Of a stretch of DNA of 64,000 nt, positions 55,744 through 63,694 are shown piece after piece. The DNA is from Campylobacter concisus (GTDB lineage Bacteria > Campylobacterota > Campylobacteria > Campylobacterales > Campylobacteraceae): NCBI RefSeq assembly GCF_002913715.1, contig NZ_PPCE01000009.1:62001-126000 (forward strand). Direction: 5' to 3'. A model generated the notes under the pieces. That model saw only the letters and a list, made by a program, of their open reading frames with translations, was not told the origin of the DNA and did no database searches. The position numbers were made by a program, and so were the translations under genes. Positions within the stretch are counted from its first letter, which is position 1, and the number at the start of each line of letters is the position of its first letter.

Positions 55744-56910
55744 TTGAACTCTTCAAAAACTTCACTATCTTTTTTAGTCGTGCTAAGCGCGCTTATGGCG
55801 TGTACATCGCTATCTACGGACGTATATCTGCCCGCTATGCCTACGATGGAGCGACAGTTGCATGGCGATGCGGAGCTCACGATAACGGGCTTTTTGATCG
55901 GCTTTGCTATCGCGCAGCTCGTCTGGGGGCCTATCAGCGATAGGATCGGGCGTAAAATCCCGCTTTTTATCGGTATGACGCTCTTTGCGATCGGATCAGT
56001 AGGATGCGCGATGTCGGACAATATGGCTAGCGTAGTGTTCTGGCGCGTGTTTCAGGCCGTGGGCGCATGCGTAGGACCGATGCTAAGCAGGGCAATGATT
56101 AGCGATCTTTTTGATAGCTCGCAGGCCGCACAGATGCTCTCTACGCTGGTTATTATCATGGCGATAGCGCCGATAGTGGGTCCGTTATTGGGCGGCGCGA
56201 TACTGGAATTCGGCTCTTGGCACGGGATATTTTGGCTGATGGCGCTAGCTAGCGCGGTTATGTTTGCGATGATTTTTTCTCTACCGGAGACCTTGCCGCC
56301 GCAAAAGCGCTCCACAAAGCCCATCGTATCGTCTTTTAGAAACTATCTAAGATTATTGCAAGACGCCAAATTTATGCGCTACACTCTTAGCGTGACGTTC
56401 TTCTACGTAGCCGCCTATGCCTTTATCACGGGCTCATCGTTTGTATATATCGATTATTTCGGCATTCCTAGCAAATACTACGGATTTTTATTCGGTATAA
56501 ACATCGTGGGCGTCATGGCGCTAAGTTTCGTAAACAAAAAGCTGGTAAAGCGCTATGCGCTAAACCGCCTACTCATAGTCTCCACGCTCGTCGCCGCGCT
56601 TGCTGCCAGCGTGCTGTTTGCGTTCGCATTTTTCAAAACAGGCGGCGTTCTTGGCGTGATAATCCCGATGTTTTTCGTTTTTAGCATGAACGGCATCATC
56701 GCTTCTTGCTCCAATGCCGCCGCTCTTGATAGCGTGCCGCAGGAGATGAAGGGCTCGGCCGCTGCGCTCATCGGCTCGTTGCAATACGGCAGCGGCATCC
56801 TCTCCTCGGCGATGCTTGCGGCGTTTTCTGCGGGTACGCCGTGGACGATGTCTTGGATAATAGCTCTGTTTGTTTGGCTAAGCGTGTTTGCTACGTATTT
56901 TAATAAATAA
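55744..56910 (+). CDS. Bcr/CflA-type MFS drug-resistance exporter
   Basis: 388 residues from TTG 55744, chosen because AAAAGGAAAAA lies upstream; the frame is open 25 codons further but those codons overlap hairpin-leader sequence. Twelve membrane segments; MACTSLSTDVYLPAMPTMERQL in helix 1 and GPISDRIGRKIPLFIGM in loop 2-3 are hallmarks of the Bcr/CflA family, which exports bicyclomycin, sulfonamides or other small molecules. Like its left neighbour it is rich in G+C at third positions. The TPR/rdgB side of the chromosome is not. Confidence 0.85.
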   Translation: MNSSKTSLSFLVVLSALMACTSLSTDVYLPAMPTMERQLHGDAELTITGFLIGFAIAQLVWGPISDRIGRKIPLFIGMTLFAIGSVGCAMSDNMASVVFWRVFQAVGACVGPMLSRAMISDLFDSSQAAQMLSTLVIIMAIAPIVGPLLGGAILEFGSWHGIFWLMALASAVMFAMIFSLPETLPPQKRSTKPIVSSFRNYLRLLQDAKFMRYTLSVTFFYVAAYAFITGSSFVYIDYFGIPSKYYGFLFGINIVGVMALSFVNKKLVKRYALNRLLIVSTLVAALAASVLFAFAFFKTGGVLGVIIPMFFVFSMNGIIASCSNAAALDSVPQEMKGSAAALIGSLQYGSGILSSAMLAAFSAGTPWTMSWIIALFVWLSVFATYFNK

Positions 56911-57010
56911 ATTTAGCCTTGCGGGCTTGACTCAAATTTTGGTCAAATTCGCAAATTTTCGGTCGCAAAAGCCAAAAATCAAATTTAACGCCGGCGGGCC
57001 GAGACAAATT

Positions 57011-57310
57011 TTACTTTTTCTTATTTTCGCTTTTTTGCGCGCTTAGCGCCTCAAATTTCTGCTTTAAAATTTTAAAAATTTCGTGCTTTGAGAGTTCGTA
57101 TTTGTCGTATATCACAGCGTTATCATCGCTGCTAGGCTGCATGAGGCCATATGCTAGCCTGCCTTTTTTTAAATTTTATGTTTGAAACACTAATTTTGTG
57201 CTTGGCGTCTATCTCGGGGATGCCGATTTCGTTGATATCTTTAAAATAAAATTTCGCATTCTCGCTACTTTTTTGTATCAAAAATCCGTCGTCTTCGATT
57301 TTTTGGCATC
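57011..57310 (-). pseudogene. Truncated, frameshifted copy of the gene at the right window edge
   Basis: Read on the minus strand this encodes IEDDGFLIQKSSENAKFYFKD, then NEIGIPEID, and after a shift of one frame at a 7-base T run (57164-57170) YGLMQPSSDDNAVIYDKYELSKHEIF to TAA at 57011. The intact gene at 63695-64000 has matching IEDDGFIITK, KFYFKDIEEIAI, FGLVQPLGDDLIIIFDKYELSK. The 5' end is lost (an in-frame stop lies just before IEDD). G+C content follows the neighbouring exporter, so it arrived with that block. Confidence 0.75.
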
Positions 57311-57379
57311 ACAAAATAAGAAACTAGGATAAAGAGGTAATTTTGGCGCAAGCTAACTTACTGGCGCCGAAATTGAAAG

Positions 57380-57925
57380 TTATTTTATCACCGCTTCAAA
57401 GCCAACATCTACATCTGGATAGCTCTTTCCACCATGAAATGGTTTGGCGGCAGCGGCAAATTTATCAAAGCTTTCATTTAGTTTCAAATCATTTACAAGA
57501 TCAACTGAAAATTTTGCTACTAGCTTGCCATTTTGCACTTCATATTTTGTTTTAAAAATTTTTGAATTGCCATTTATGCTAAGCTCAACATCCATTTCTC
57601 CAGCTTTATCATCGCCATTTACTGCTACGATCTTGCCATCTACGGCCTTGCCATCGAAAATAATGCCAATCCTTTTATCGCGGTCAGGTAGCTTTGTGTC
57701 GATATCTTTTGGCTCTAGCTTAAATTCAAAGCTCTTTAAAAAATCAGCAAAATTTGCATTTTCTTGACTTTTAAAATTTATAGTCTTAAAAGTACCTAGT
57801 ACGGCTGTCTTATTTGCTAGCTTGTAACCAGTAAATGTTACCTTTGGTTCACCTTCTACGCTAAATGCAAGAGCTGAAACTGCAAAAAATGAAGCTACTA
57901 AAGCAACAGAAGTAAGTTTGTTCAT
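57380..57925 (-). CDS. YceI-family periplasmic lipid-binding protein
   Basis: 181 residues: signal peptide (about 1-20, cleavage after ALA) and a YceI-type beta barrel (KVTFTGYKLANKTAVLGTFKTINF, with the C-terminal YPDVDVGFEAVIK). The family binds isoprenoid or other long lipids in the periplasm and is often stress- or acid-induced. AAAGGA precedes the start at 57925. It is separated by 111 bases from the NnrS-like gene, so it may be cotranscribed with or independent of that operon. Confidence 0.88.
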   Translation of the reverse strand: MNKLTSVALVASFFAVSALAFSVEGEPKVTFTGYKLANKTAVLGTFKTINFKSQENANFADFLKSFEFKLEPKDIDTKLPDRDKRIGIIFDGKAVDGKIVAVNGDDKAGEMDVELSINGNSKIFKTKYEVQNGKLVAKFSVDLVNDLKLNESFDKFAAAAKPFHGGKSYPDVDVGFEAVIK

Positions 57926-58036
57926 AAAGAATCCTTTTTATAATATTGATAATAAATATTGCAAATTATATATCCACTTACTTCAAAAAAGACTTAAAAA
58001 CTCTTTTTAATTAATGAATAAATTTTTAATATCTTT

Positions 58037-59143
58037 TTACTCTGGATCATCGCTAAAATCGTTATCCCTAAAGATCACATAAAAATTTATGAGCCAAAAA
58101 ACAAAAGCGATTGCTATGAGTGTTGCTGGTAAATGAATGTAAAAGCCACTCCAAAAATAAGCCAAAATTCCTCTGCTAACACCAGCTAAAAGAACTAAAA
58201 TAAAAGCAATTCTACTAAGGCGTAAAAACTCAAGCTTTTGTCCGCTGTGACGAAGTCCTGCGACATTAAATATAAGCATCACGCTAAAAATTACCGCATT
58301 TATCGCTATTAGATGCATAAAATTTGTTTCAAGATGGAGCCCAAAAATACCGCTAAAGCCGATTCCTAAAAATCCAAGCGCTAAAAATAGTTGCATAAAA
58401 TAGTATAAAAATACAAAACTATGCCTAAAAAGCTCTTTATAATGCCATTCTTTAAGCTTTGCAAGTACCGCACTTCCACAAGCTATCGCAGCATAATAGA
58501 CACCCATACTTCCTTCAAAAAATATATTTAAAAGCAAAAAAGCACAAACGCAGCAGATAGCGATATTTTTATAGATAAAATTTGGCACAAAAACAGCTTC
58601 ATCCATACCTTTTTCTCTTTTTAGCGCTTCTTTTCCAAGCACGACACTAACGCGGTACGAGATGAGTAAAATAGCGATCACGTGGATAAAAACTTGTAAA
58701 TTTAGAAATTTTTCATTGCCGCTTATTAGATAATAAATTTCAAAACCTAAAATGCCAAACAAAAAGCCAAGCACGCCAAATTGATCATCGTTTTTATCCT
58801 GCCAGATCATATAAAGGCAAAGCAAAACCAAGTAAAGCCAAAAAAAAGTGATAAAGCAGTGTGCTAAAAATAGACTAAAAAATGCCAAGATAAAGCTTGT
58901 AAAAAAGAGTGAAAATAATATATAGGCGTGTATTTTTAAAGATGCTTGAAAATTTGTCCAATCAGTTAGTCCAGTTAGCAAAAATCCAGCATAAGCAAGC
59001 GCTAAGAAAAGTTGCAAAAATATAAATTTATGCAAACTCACAAAATCAGTTGGAGTAAAAAACACACTAGCACCAAGCACCGCACAGGCGGCACTCATTA
59101 AGAAAAATATCCTCATAGGATGAGTAAAAAAGTTATTAATCAT
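58037..59143 (-). CDS. NnrS-like polytopic membrane protein
   Basis: 368 residues from ATG 59143 (an earlier ATG at 59170 lies deeper in the ATPase gene; AAAGGG supports the later one). About 10-12 membrane segments. The N-terminus FFTHPMRIFFLMSAACAVLG and LHKFIFLQLFLALAYAGFLLTGLTDWT follow the NnrS pattern; NnrS proteins bind haem and copper and help cells cope with nitric oxide. Conserved histidines lie in membrane segments throughout. It is last in the receptor/ABC operon. The similarity is partial, so the substrate or role is uncertain. Confidence 0.7.
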   Translation of the reverse strand: MINNFFTHPMRIFFLMSAACAVLGASVFFTPTDFVSLHKFIFLQLFLALAYAGFLLTGLTDWTNFQASLKIHAYILFSLFFTSFILAFFSLFLAHCFITFFWLYLVLLCLYMIWQDKNDDQFGVLGFLFGILGFEIYYLISGNEKFLNLQVFIHVIAILLISYRVSVVLGKEALKREKGMDEAVFVPNFIYKNIAICCVCAFLLLNIFFEGSMGVYYAAIACGSAVLAKLKEWHYKELFRHSFVFLYYFMQLFLALGFLGIGFSGIFGLHLETNFMHLIAINAVIFSVMLIFNVAGLRHSGQKLEFLRLSRIAFILVLLAGVSRGILAYFWSGFYIHLPATLIAIAFVFWLINFYVIFRDNDFSDDPE

Positions 59144-59837
59144 AATAAATTTGCCCTTTAAAATTTTCATCTATCATCTTGCTAATAAAAGTAAAATCGC
59201 GCTCTTTGAAATTTTTGTCTATTTCAAGTTCTCTTTGTATGACTGCACCTTTACTTGATAGGAAATAAATTCTATTTGACATCTTTACAGCCTCCATTCT
59301 ATCGTGCGTGACGAGAACTACGCTCATACCTTCGCTCACTCTTTGGCCAATAATCTCAATTAAAATTTCTTTCATATCATAGTCAAGCCCAGAAAAAGGC
59401 TCATCCATCAAAAGTAGATCAGGCTTTGTTACGACCGCTCTTACGAAAGCTACCCTTTGTCTCATACCGCCGCTTAGCTCGCTTGGGTATTTTAAAGTGT
59501 CTTTTTGGCTTAATCCAACCTTTTTAAAAAGCTCTAAAACAGCGTTAATGTCTGGTTTATCCATAACTAAAAGTACATTTTCAAGAGCATTTTTCCATGT
59601 TAGCAGGCGATTTTCTTGAAAAAAATATGTAGTCTTTTTAAAGTTATTAAAAATTTTTCCTTTTCTAGGCTCATTTAGTCCGCTAATAAGCCGAAGTATC
59701 GTTGTCTTGCCACATCCTGATGGTCCAAAAAGCGTCACCACCTCGCCACCTTTTACATTTAGACTAAAATTCCTTACGACCTTATCTCTTAAAATTTCAT
59801 ACTCTACATTTTTAAGCTCAAGCATCATCTTCTCCAA
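59136..59837 (-). CDS. ABC transporter ATP-binding protein (nitrate/sulfonate/taurine type)
   Basis: 233 residues with Walker A GPSGCGKTT near residues 38-46, signature LSGGMRQRV, Walker B LLLMDEPFSGLD and the H-loop VTHDRMEA. GPSGCGKT and LSGGMRQR are typical of the SsuB/TauB/NrtD group. The Q-loop YFFQENRLLTW is present. It overlaps the permease gene by 13 bases and the NnrS-like gene by eight. Confidence 0.88.
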   Translation of the reverse strand: MEKMMLELKNVEYEILRDKVVRNFSLNVKGGEVVTLFGPSGCGKTTILRLISGLNEPRKGKIFNNFKKTTYFFQENRLLTWKNALENVLLVMDKPDINAVLELFKKVGLSQKDTLKYPSELSGGMRQRVAFVRAVVTKPDLLLMDEPFSGLDYDMKEILIEIIGQRVSEGMSVVLVTHDRMEAVKMSNRIYFLSSKGAVIQRELEIDKNFKERDFTFISKMIDENFKGQIYYD

Positions 59838-60622
59838 GGCATCAAAGCTATTTTTAGTGGCTCGATGATGAGGTATTCAAAAAGCATGATAAGAGTGATG
59901 CTTAAAAGAACATACGCCATTACCTCGGTTGTTTCAAGCATTGCCCTTGCATTTGCTATCTTTGCTCCCATACCGTTATTTGCACCCAGTAGCTCAGCCA
60001 TTATGACTATCTTTACACCCATTGCGACAGCTACGCTAATAGAGCTTATTATGTAGCTCGTAAGATGTGGGATGTAAAGGTGTCTTATCTTTTTTAAAAT
60101 TCCTAGATTATAAGCGTCAAACATCTCTTTTAGCTCCTCATCTACGCTACTCATAGCAACTGCTGAGCTTGCAAAAGTAAGCGGTAAAACGGTTATAAAG
60201 ATAGTAAAAACGGTGCTAAAATTTCCAAATCCAAACCAAAAAATAGCAAGCACTATCCAAATAATCGGCGGCATTGACAAAAGCAAGGTTATAACAGGTT
60301 TTAAAAAGGCTGCAAAACTTTTAAAGCTACCTGCTATTAGCCCTAAAAATATACCAAAAAATGTTGCCGAGCAAACTCCGATCAGTGATCTGCAAAGTGT
60401 TATGTTTATCTCGCTGTTTTTATAATCTTTTAAAATTTCACAGGCTTTTAAAAATACATCTTTTGGTGGTGGAAGTAGGAGTGGGGAGCTAAACTCGCTT
60501 CCCACTTGCCAAATGGCTAAGATCAAAAAAACTACGGCAAATCCACTAAATCCGCCCCAAAAATAGTCAATTATTTTTAAAAAGCTTGAGCGATCTTTTT
60601 TAATGCCATCGATTAGTATCAT
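59825..60622 (-). CDS. ABC transporter permease (nitrate/sulfonate/taurine type)
   Basis: 265 residues with about six membrane segments (first near residues 23-42). The coupling loop near residues 170-200 (DEELKEMFDAYNLGILKKIRHLYIPH) is the EAA motif of SsuC/TauC proteins, and LPPPKDVF after the first helix is also typical. The ATG overlaps the binding-protein stop by four bases. Confidence 0.87.
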   Translation of the reverse strand: MILIDGIKKDRSSFLKIIDYFWGGFSGFAVVFLILAIWQVGSEFSSPLLLPPPKDVFLKACEILKDYKNSEINITLCRSLIGVCSATFFGIFLGLIAGSFKSFAAFLKPVITLLLSMPPIIWIVLAIFWFGFGNFSTVFTIFITVLPLTFASSAVAMSSVDEELKEMFDAYNLGILKKIRHLYIPHLTSYIISSISVAVAMGVKIVIMAELLGANNGMGAKIANARAMLETTEVMAYVLLSITLIMLFEYLIIEPLKIALMPWRR

Positions 60623-61584
60623 AAAAATAGACCTTTATCTGGCATCTTGCCGCCTAGAAATTTTGGATTAAACTGATAAATTTCTTCAAAAAATGCCATG
60701 ATCTCATTTTGTAGTTCATTTGCTTTTGTAACCGTTAAATTTGCCTTATCAAAAGCATTTGCAAGTGCTACTTCTGGAGCTGGCAAGTAGCTTGAACCTA
60801 TCTTTGCTGCACTTTGTTTGTTTTCAAGTATCCATGAAAGTGCATTTTTAAGGTCACTATGAAGCGTGTCAAATAGATTTAAGTTTTTCTCGTAAAAGCC
60901 TCTTTCTACGATAATGCCAGCCATTGGGATTATCGGTTTTGTGCCAAAGCTTTCGCCCCAAATTTTTGGAAAATCAACTGAGTAATGCACGCTAACGCCT
61001 GCTTTTTTACCGCGCAAAATAGTCGCTTCACCAAGAGGTTGTGGAACTATTAAAATGTCAAAATCTTTTTGTAAAAATAAAAGCAAAGCCTCAGGTGGCG
61101 TTGCTGTATAGGTGATGTCTATCTTGTTAACGTCTATGCCTCTCTTCTTGCAAAGCGCTCTTAAAACAAGATCAGGCATGTCGCCTCGAAATGGCATGAT
61201 GAGCTTTTTGCCTACAAAATCCTCTAAATTTTTGATCTTTTCATCCTTAACCATAGCGTTCATAACGCCAAGTGTCAGTAAATTTAACATCGCAAAATCA
61301 AGCCCTTGATTTCTTAAATTTGCTGCGACATTTGATGGCGACATCGTGACTTTAATATCTCCGCTAGCGACGCCTGCACGAAGCTGATCTGGTGTTTTCC
61401 AGATATTTAGGCTTACATCATAAGTTTTATTTAACTCCCCTTGCAGTGAAGCAACTGCCATTATGACGCTTGGAATCGCCGGCGCGCCCCACATAGTAAA
61501 GCTCTCTTTTGCAAATAAATTTGGTGCAAATGCGCTAACGCCTAAAGCTGTGCTAAGTCCTAAAAATTTTCTTCTATCTAACAT
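60619..61584 (-). CDS. Tat-exported substrate-binding protein (NMT1/NrtA type)
   Basis: 321 residues with a twin-arginine signal (DRRKFLGLSTALGVSAFAP, cleavage after LFA about residue 25), so it is exported folded, possibly with a bound cofactor. The mature domain follows the NMT1/NrtA-like fold: VIMAVASLQGELNKTYDVSLNIWKTPDQLRAGVASGDIKVTMSPSNVAANLRNQG. The ligand is unknown. It begins 11 bases after the receptor stop. Confidence 0.85.
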   Translation of the reverse strand: MLDRRKFLGLSTALGVSAFAPNLFAKESFTMWGAPAIPSVIMAVASLQGELNKTYDVSLNIWKTPDQLRAGVASGDIKVTMSPSNVAANLRNQGLDFAMLNLLTLGVMNAMVKDEKIKNLEDFVGKKLIMPFRGDMPDLVLRALCKKRGIDVNKIDITYTATPPEALLLFLQKDFDILIVPQPLGEATILRGKKAGVSVHYSVDFPKIWGESFGTKPIIPMAGIIVERGFYEKNLNLFDTLHSDLKNALSWILENKQSAAKIGSSYLPAPEVALANAFDKANLTVTKANELQNEIMAFFEEIYQFNPKFLGGKMPDKGLFL

Positions 61585-61595
61585 CTTTTTCTCCT

Positions 61596-63455
61596 TTAAA
61601 AACTGCTGTGAAAGCTAATGAAAAATGTCCTGCCAGGGGCATGAACGACTACTGGATCAAGTGCTGCCACGTGATCGCCGCTGATAAATTCCGCATAATC
61701 TTTGTCAAATAAATTTGCTATGCCAAATCTTATGCCAACTTTATTTTTAAACTCTACGCCACCATAAAGATCAAGCAAACCAAATCCTTTAGCGGCCTCT
61801 TTTTTATCGATGCCTAAGCCATTTTGCTTGCTAAAATCGCCTCTAGTTTGCTTTGAAACCAGCCTTAGTGCAGTGCCTAGGTTGTAGCTGCCAAAGCCTG
61901 CATATTCTTTGTAGTCAAATGCAAAATTTGCTTCAAAAGGCCTTATTTGATAAAGCGGTCTGCCATCAGTTTTGTTTTGTCCGTAGTTATAATAAAACGA
62001 GCTTTTTAAGCCAAAGTGCCTTGCAAAGCTATATTCTGAGTTTAAATTTACACTATAAAGCGTTGCATCAACGTTTCTTGAGATGACGGCATTTTTATTT
62101 ATTAGTGGCATCGCAGCCTTTGAGTGGCGCCTATCAAAAATGATCAAATTTTTAACGCTATCAGCGATGAAATGCCCTCCAAAGCTAAATGCATCTTTGT
62201 TTTGAAGCGAATTTAGATACTCTTTGTAAAACTCGCTGCCAAATTTAAAGCCAAGAACTGCTCTATTGTGCCTTTCTGGCTCTAAATTTGGATTTGCTAT
62301 CCAGCCTTTATCGCCTTCGCCATAAAGTGCGTTAAAACGCTCCATATTACTTGGCAGACGAGACAAACTCTCAAGCTTTGCAAAGTAGCTATCCTTGTCG
62401 TTTGGTGTAAATTTATATTTTAAACTTGCACTAAAAGCGTCTTTTTTGATCTTATCGCTTACATCTTCACCATAAATTTGACGAACTAATTTACGAGTGG
62501 TATTAGGTGCGATCATCGGATTTTGCACAAAAAATTTAGTGTCAATACCATTTAATTTACTTCTTTGCTCTTCATATTTTAAGGCAAGAGAAGCTTCGTT
62601 TGCTTCATTAAATTTATAAGCAAGTGTATCAAAGAGCATAAATTTATCATTTCTAACATCAGCAAATCTATATCCGTTAAAGACCCAGTTGTTGCCTTGC
62701 TTCATGTATCTTTTGCCGTCATGTTTATCTTTTTCAAAGCCAGCGCCTATTTGATTGTGAAAGCTTGCAAAGTCAGCGTCATACTTTAAATTTGCCTCAA
62801 ATATATTTCTCTTTAAATCCACTTTCACATTTTGAGTGGTATCTCTTAGATGAAAATTATCAGCTTTTCGCTCAACCTTTTTTGCAGCAAGCTCAAGATT
62901 TAGTGTGTTTGATAGATCCTCTTCACCCAAGCGAATATTTAGCTTGCCAACTTTTCTTGTCGTTTTAAAAGCGTCCATCTCGTGCTCTGGTTGTTTATCT
63001 TTATCAATATTATCCCTTAAAAACGTAAGCCTAAGCTCGCTAAGCTCATTTGGCACGAAACCTAAGATAGCACTTTGGCCTTGTCTATTGTAGCCATAGT
63101 CCCATCTTTTGCCACTTCCATCTTTATAATTATTTGCTTTGGTGAAATTTGCATTTAAAATGGTATAAAAATTTGCGCCACGATATTTAAAAAGCGATGA
63201 ATTGTAAAAGCTTTTGCCATACATTCCAGCCGAAATATGAAACATATCAGCTGAGTTATCAAGTAAATTTGTAACAAATGTATATTCGTCTCTTTGAGTG
63301 CGGTCAAATTGATTTTCCACAAAGGCACTTTGTGCAACGTTTGGCGTGATGACTGGTGGCGGTGCAAATTCTCTAATAGGCTTTATAATGTCTAAATTTG
63401 CTTCATTTGCTAGAAGCAGTGATGAAAGAACTGCTAGGCTTAAAATGGGCCTCAT
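61596..63455 (-). CDS. TonB-dependent-receptor-like outer-membrane barrel lacking the plug
   Basis: 619 residues with a signal peptide (about 1-15) and a C-terminal phenylalanine typical of outer-membrane barrels. The barrel resembles OprC/NosA copper receptors: YKDGSGKRW, then VERKADNFHLRD, and LSRLPSNMERFNALYGEG with NPNLEPERHNRAVLGF at the usual later strands. Before it there are only about 65 residues, whereas OprC has a plug of roughly 130-150 residues with conserved RG and GP motifs; none is seen. It is first of the operon, with AAGGAG before its ATG at 63455. Confidence 0.7.
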   Translation of the reverse strand: MRPILSLAVLSSLLLANEANLDIIKPIREFAPPPVITPNVAQSAFVENQFDRTQRDEYTFVTNLLDNSADMFHISAGMYGKSFYNSSLFKYRGANFYTILNANFTKANNYKDGSGKRWDYGYNRQGQSAILGFVPNELSELRLTFLRDNIDKDKQPEHEMDAFKTTRKVGKLNIRLGEEDLSNTLNLELAAKKVERKADNFHLRDTTQNVKVDLKRNIFEANLKYDADFASFHNQIGAGFEKDKHDGKRYMKQGNNWVFNGYRFADVRNDKFMLFDTLAYKFNEANEASLALKYEEQRSKLNGIDTKFFVQNPMIAPNTTRKLVRQIYGEDVSDKIKKDAFSASLKYKFTPNDKDSYFAKLESLSRLPSNMERFNALYGEGDKGWIANPNLEPERHNRAVLGFKFGSEFYKEYLNSLQNKDAFSFGGHFIADSVKNLIIFDRRHSKAAMPLINKNAVISRNVDATLYSVNLNSEYSFARHFGLKSSFYYNYGQNKTDGRPLYQIRPFEANFAFDYKEYAGFGSYNLGTALRLVSKQTRGDFSKQNGLGIDKKEAAKGFGLLDLYGGVEFKNKVGIRFGIANLFDKDYAEFISGDHVAALDPVVVHAPGRTFFISFHSSF

Positions 63456-63476
63456 GTAAACTCCTTTTAAAGATAT

Positions 63477-63495
63477 AATTATGATTTCTTTTATC
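63477..63495 (-). promoter_or_regulatory. Fur-box-like site before the receptor operon
   Basis: On the minus strand GATAAAAGAAATCATAATT matches 13 of 19 positions of the classic Fur consensus GATAATGATAATCATTATC, including both outer blocks GATAA and AATCAT. It starts 22 bases before the receptor ATG. Iron control is inferred; A/T richness makes partial matches common. Confidence 0.35.
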
Positions 63496-63694
63496 AGAAT
63501 TGTAGTAGCAAAACCCTTTATAAAAGTTGATGTAAGTCATCTTTTAAATTTTTAATCCACATTTACGAGCTTATTGTAGATAAAATGCTTGATTTTATTT
63601 TTGTAAGAGTAGCTAAATGGTGTAAATTTAATGTGAAAAATGTATAAAATTTTGATAATTGTTATATAAAAATTTAAATCATAGGTCGATTTAA

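Noticed and set aside
56553..56798. Minus-strand open frames inside the exporter gene
   Set aside because: High G+C lengthens antisense frames. There is no ribosome site and no family resemblance, and the sense strand encodes a clear 12-helix MFS protein.
57340..57375. GGCGC/GCGCC hairpin as a terminator for the YceI gene
   Set aside because: The stem is only five bases with a long loop, and on the YceI strand it is followed by AAAATT and not by a T run.
57343..57555. Plus-strand open frame of 70 codons opposite the YceI gene
   Set aside because: It is antisense to the YceI protein, which has a signal peptide and family motifs. The peptide shows no coding character.
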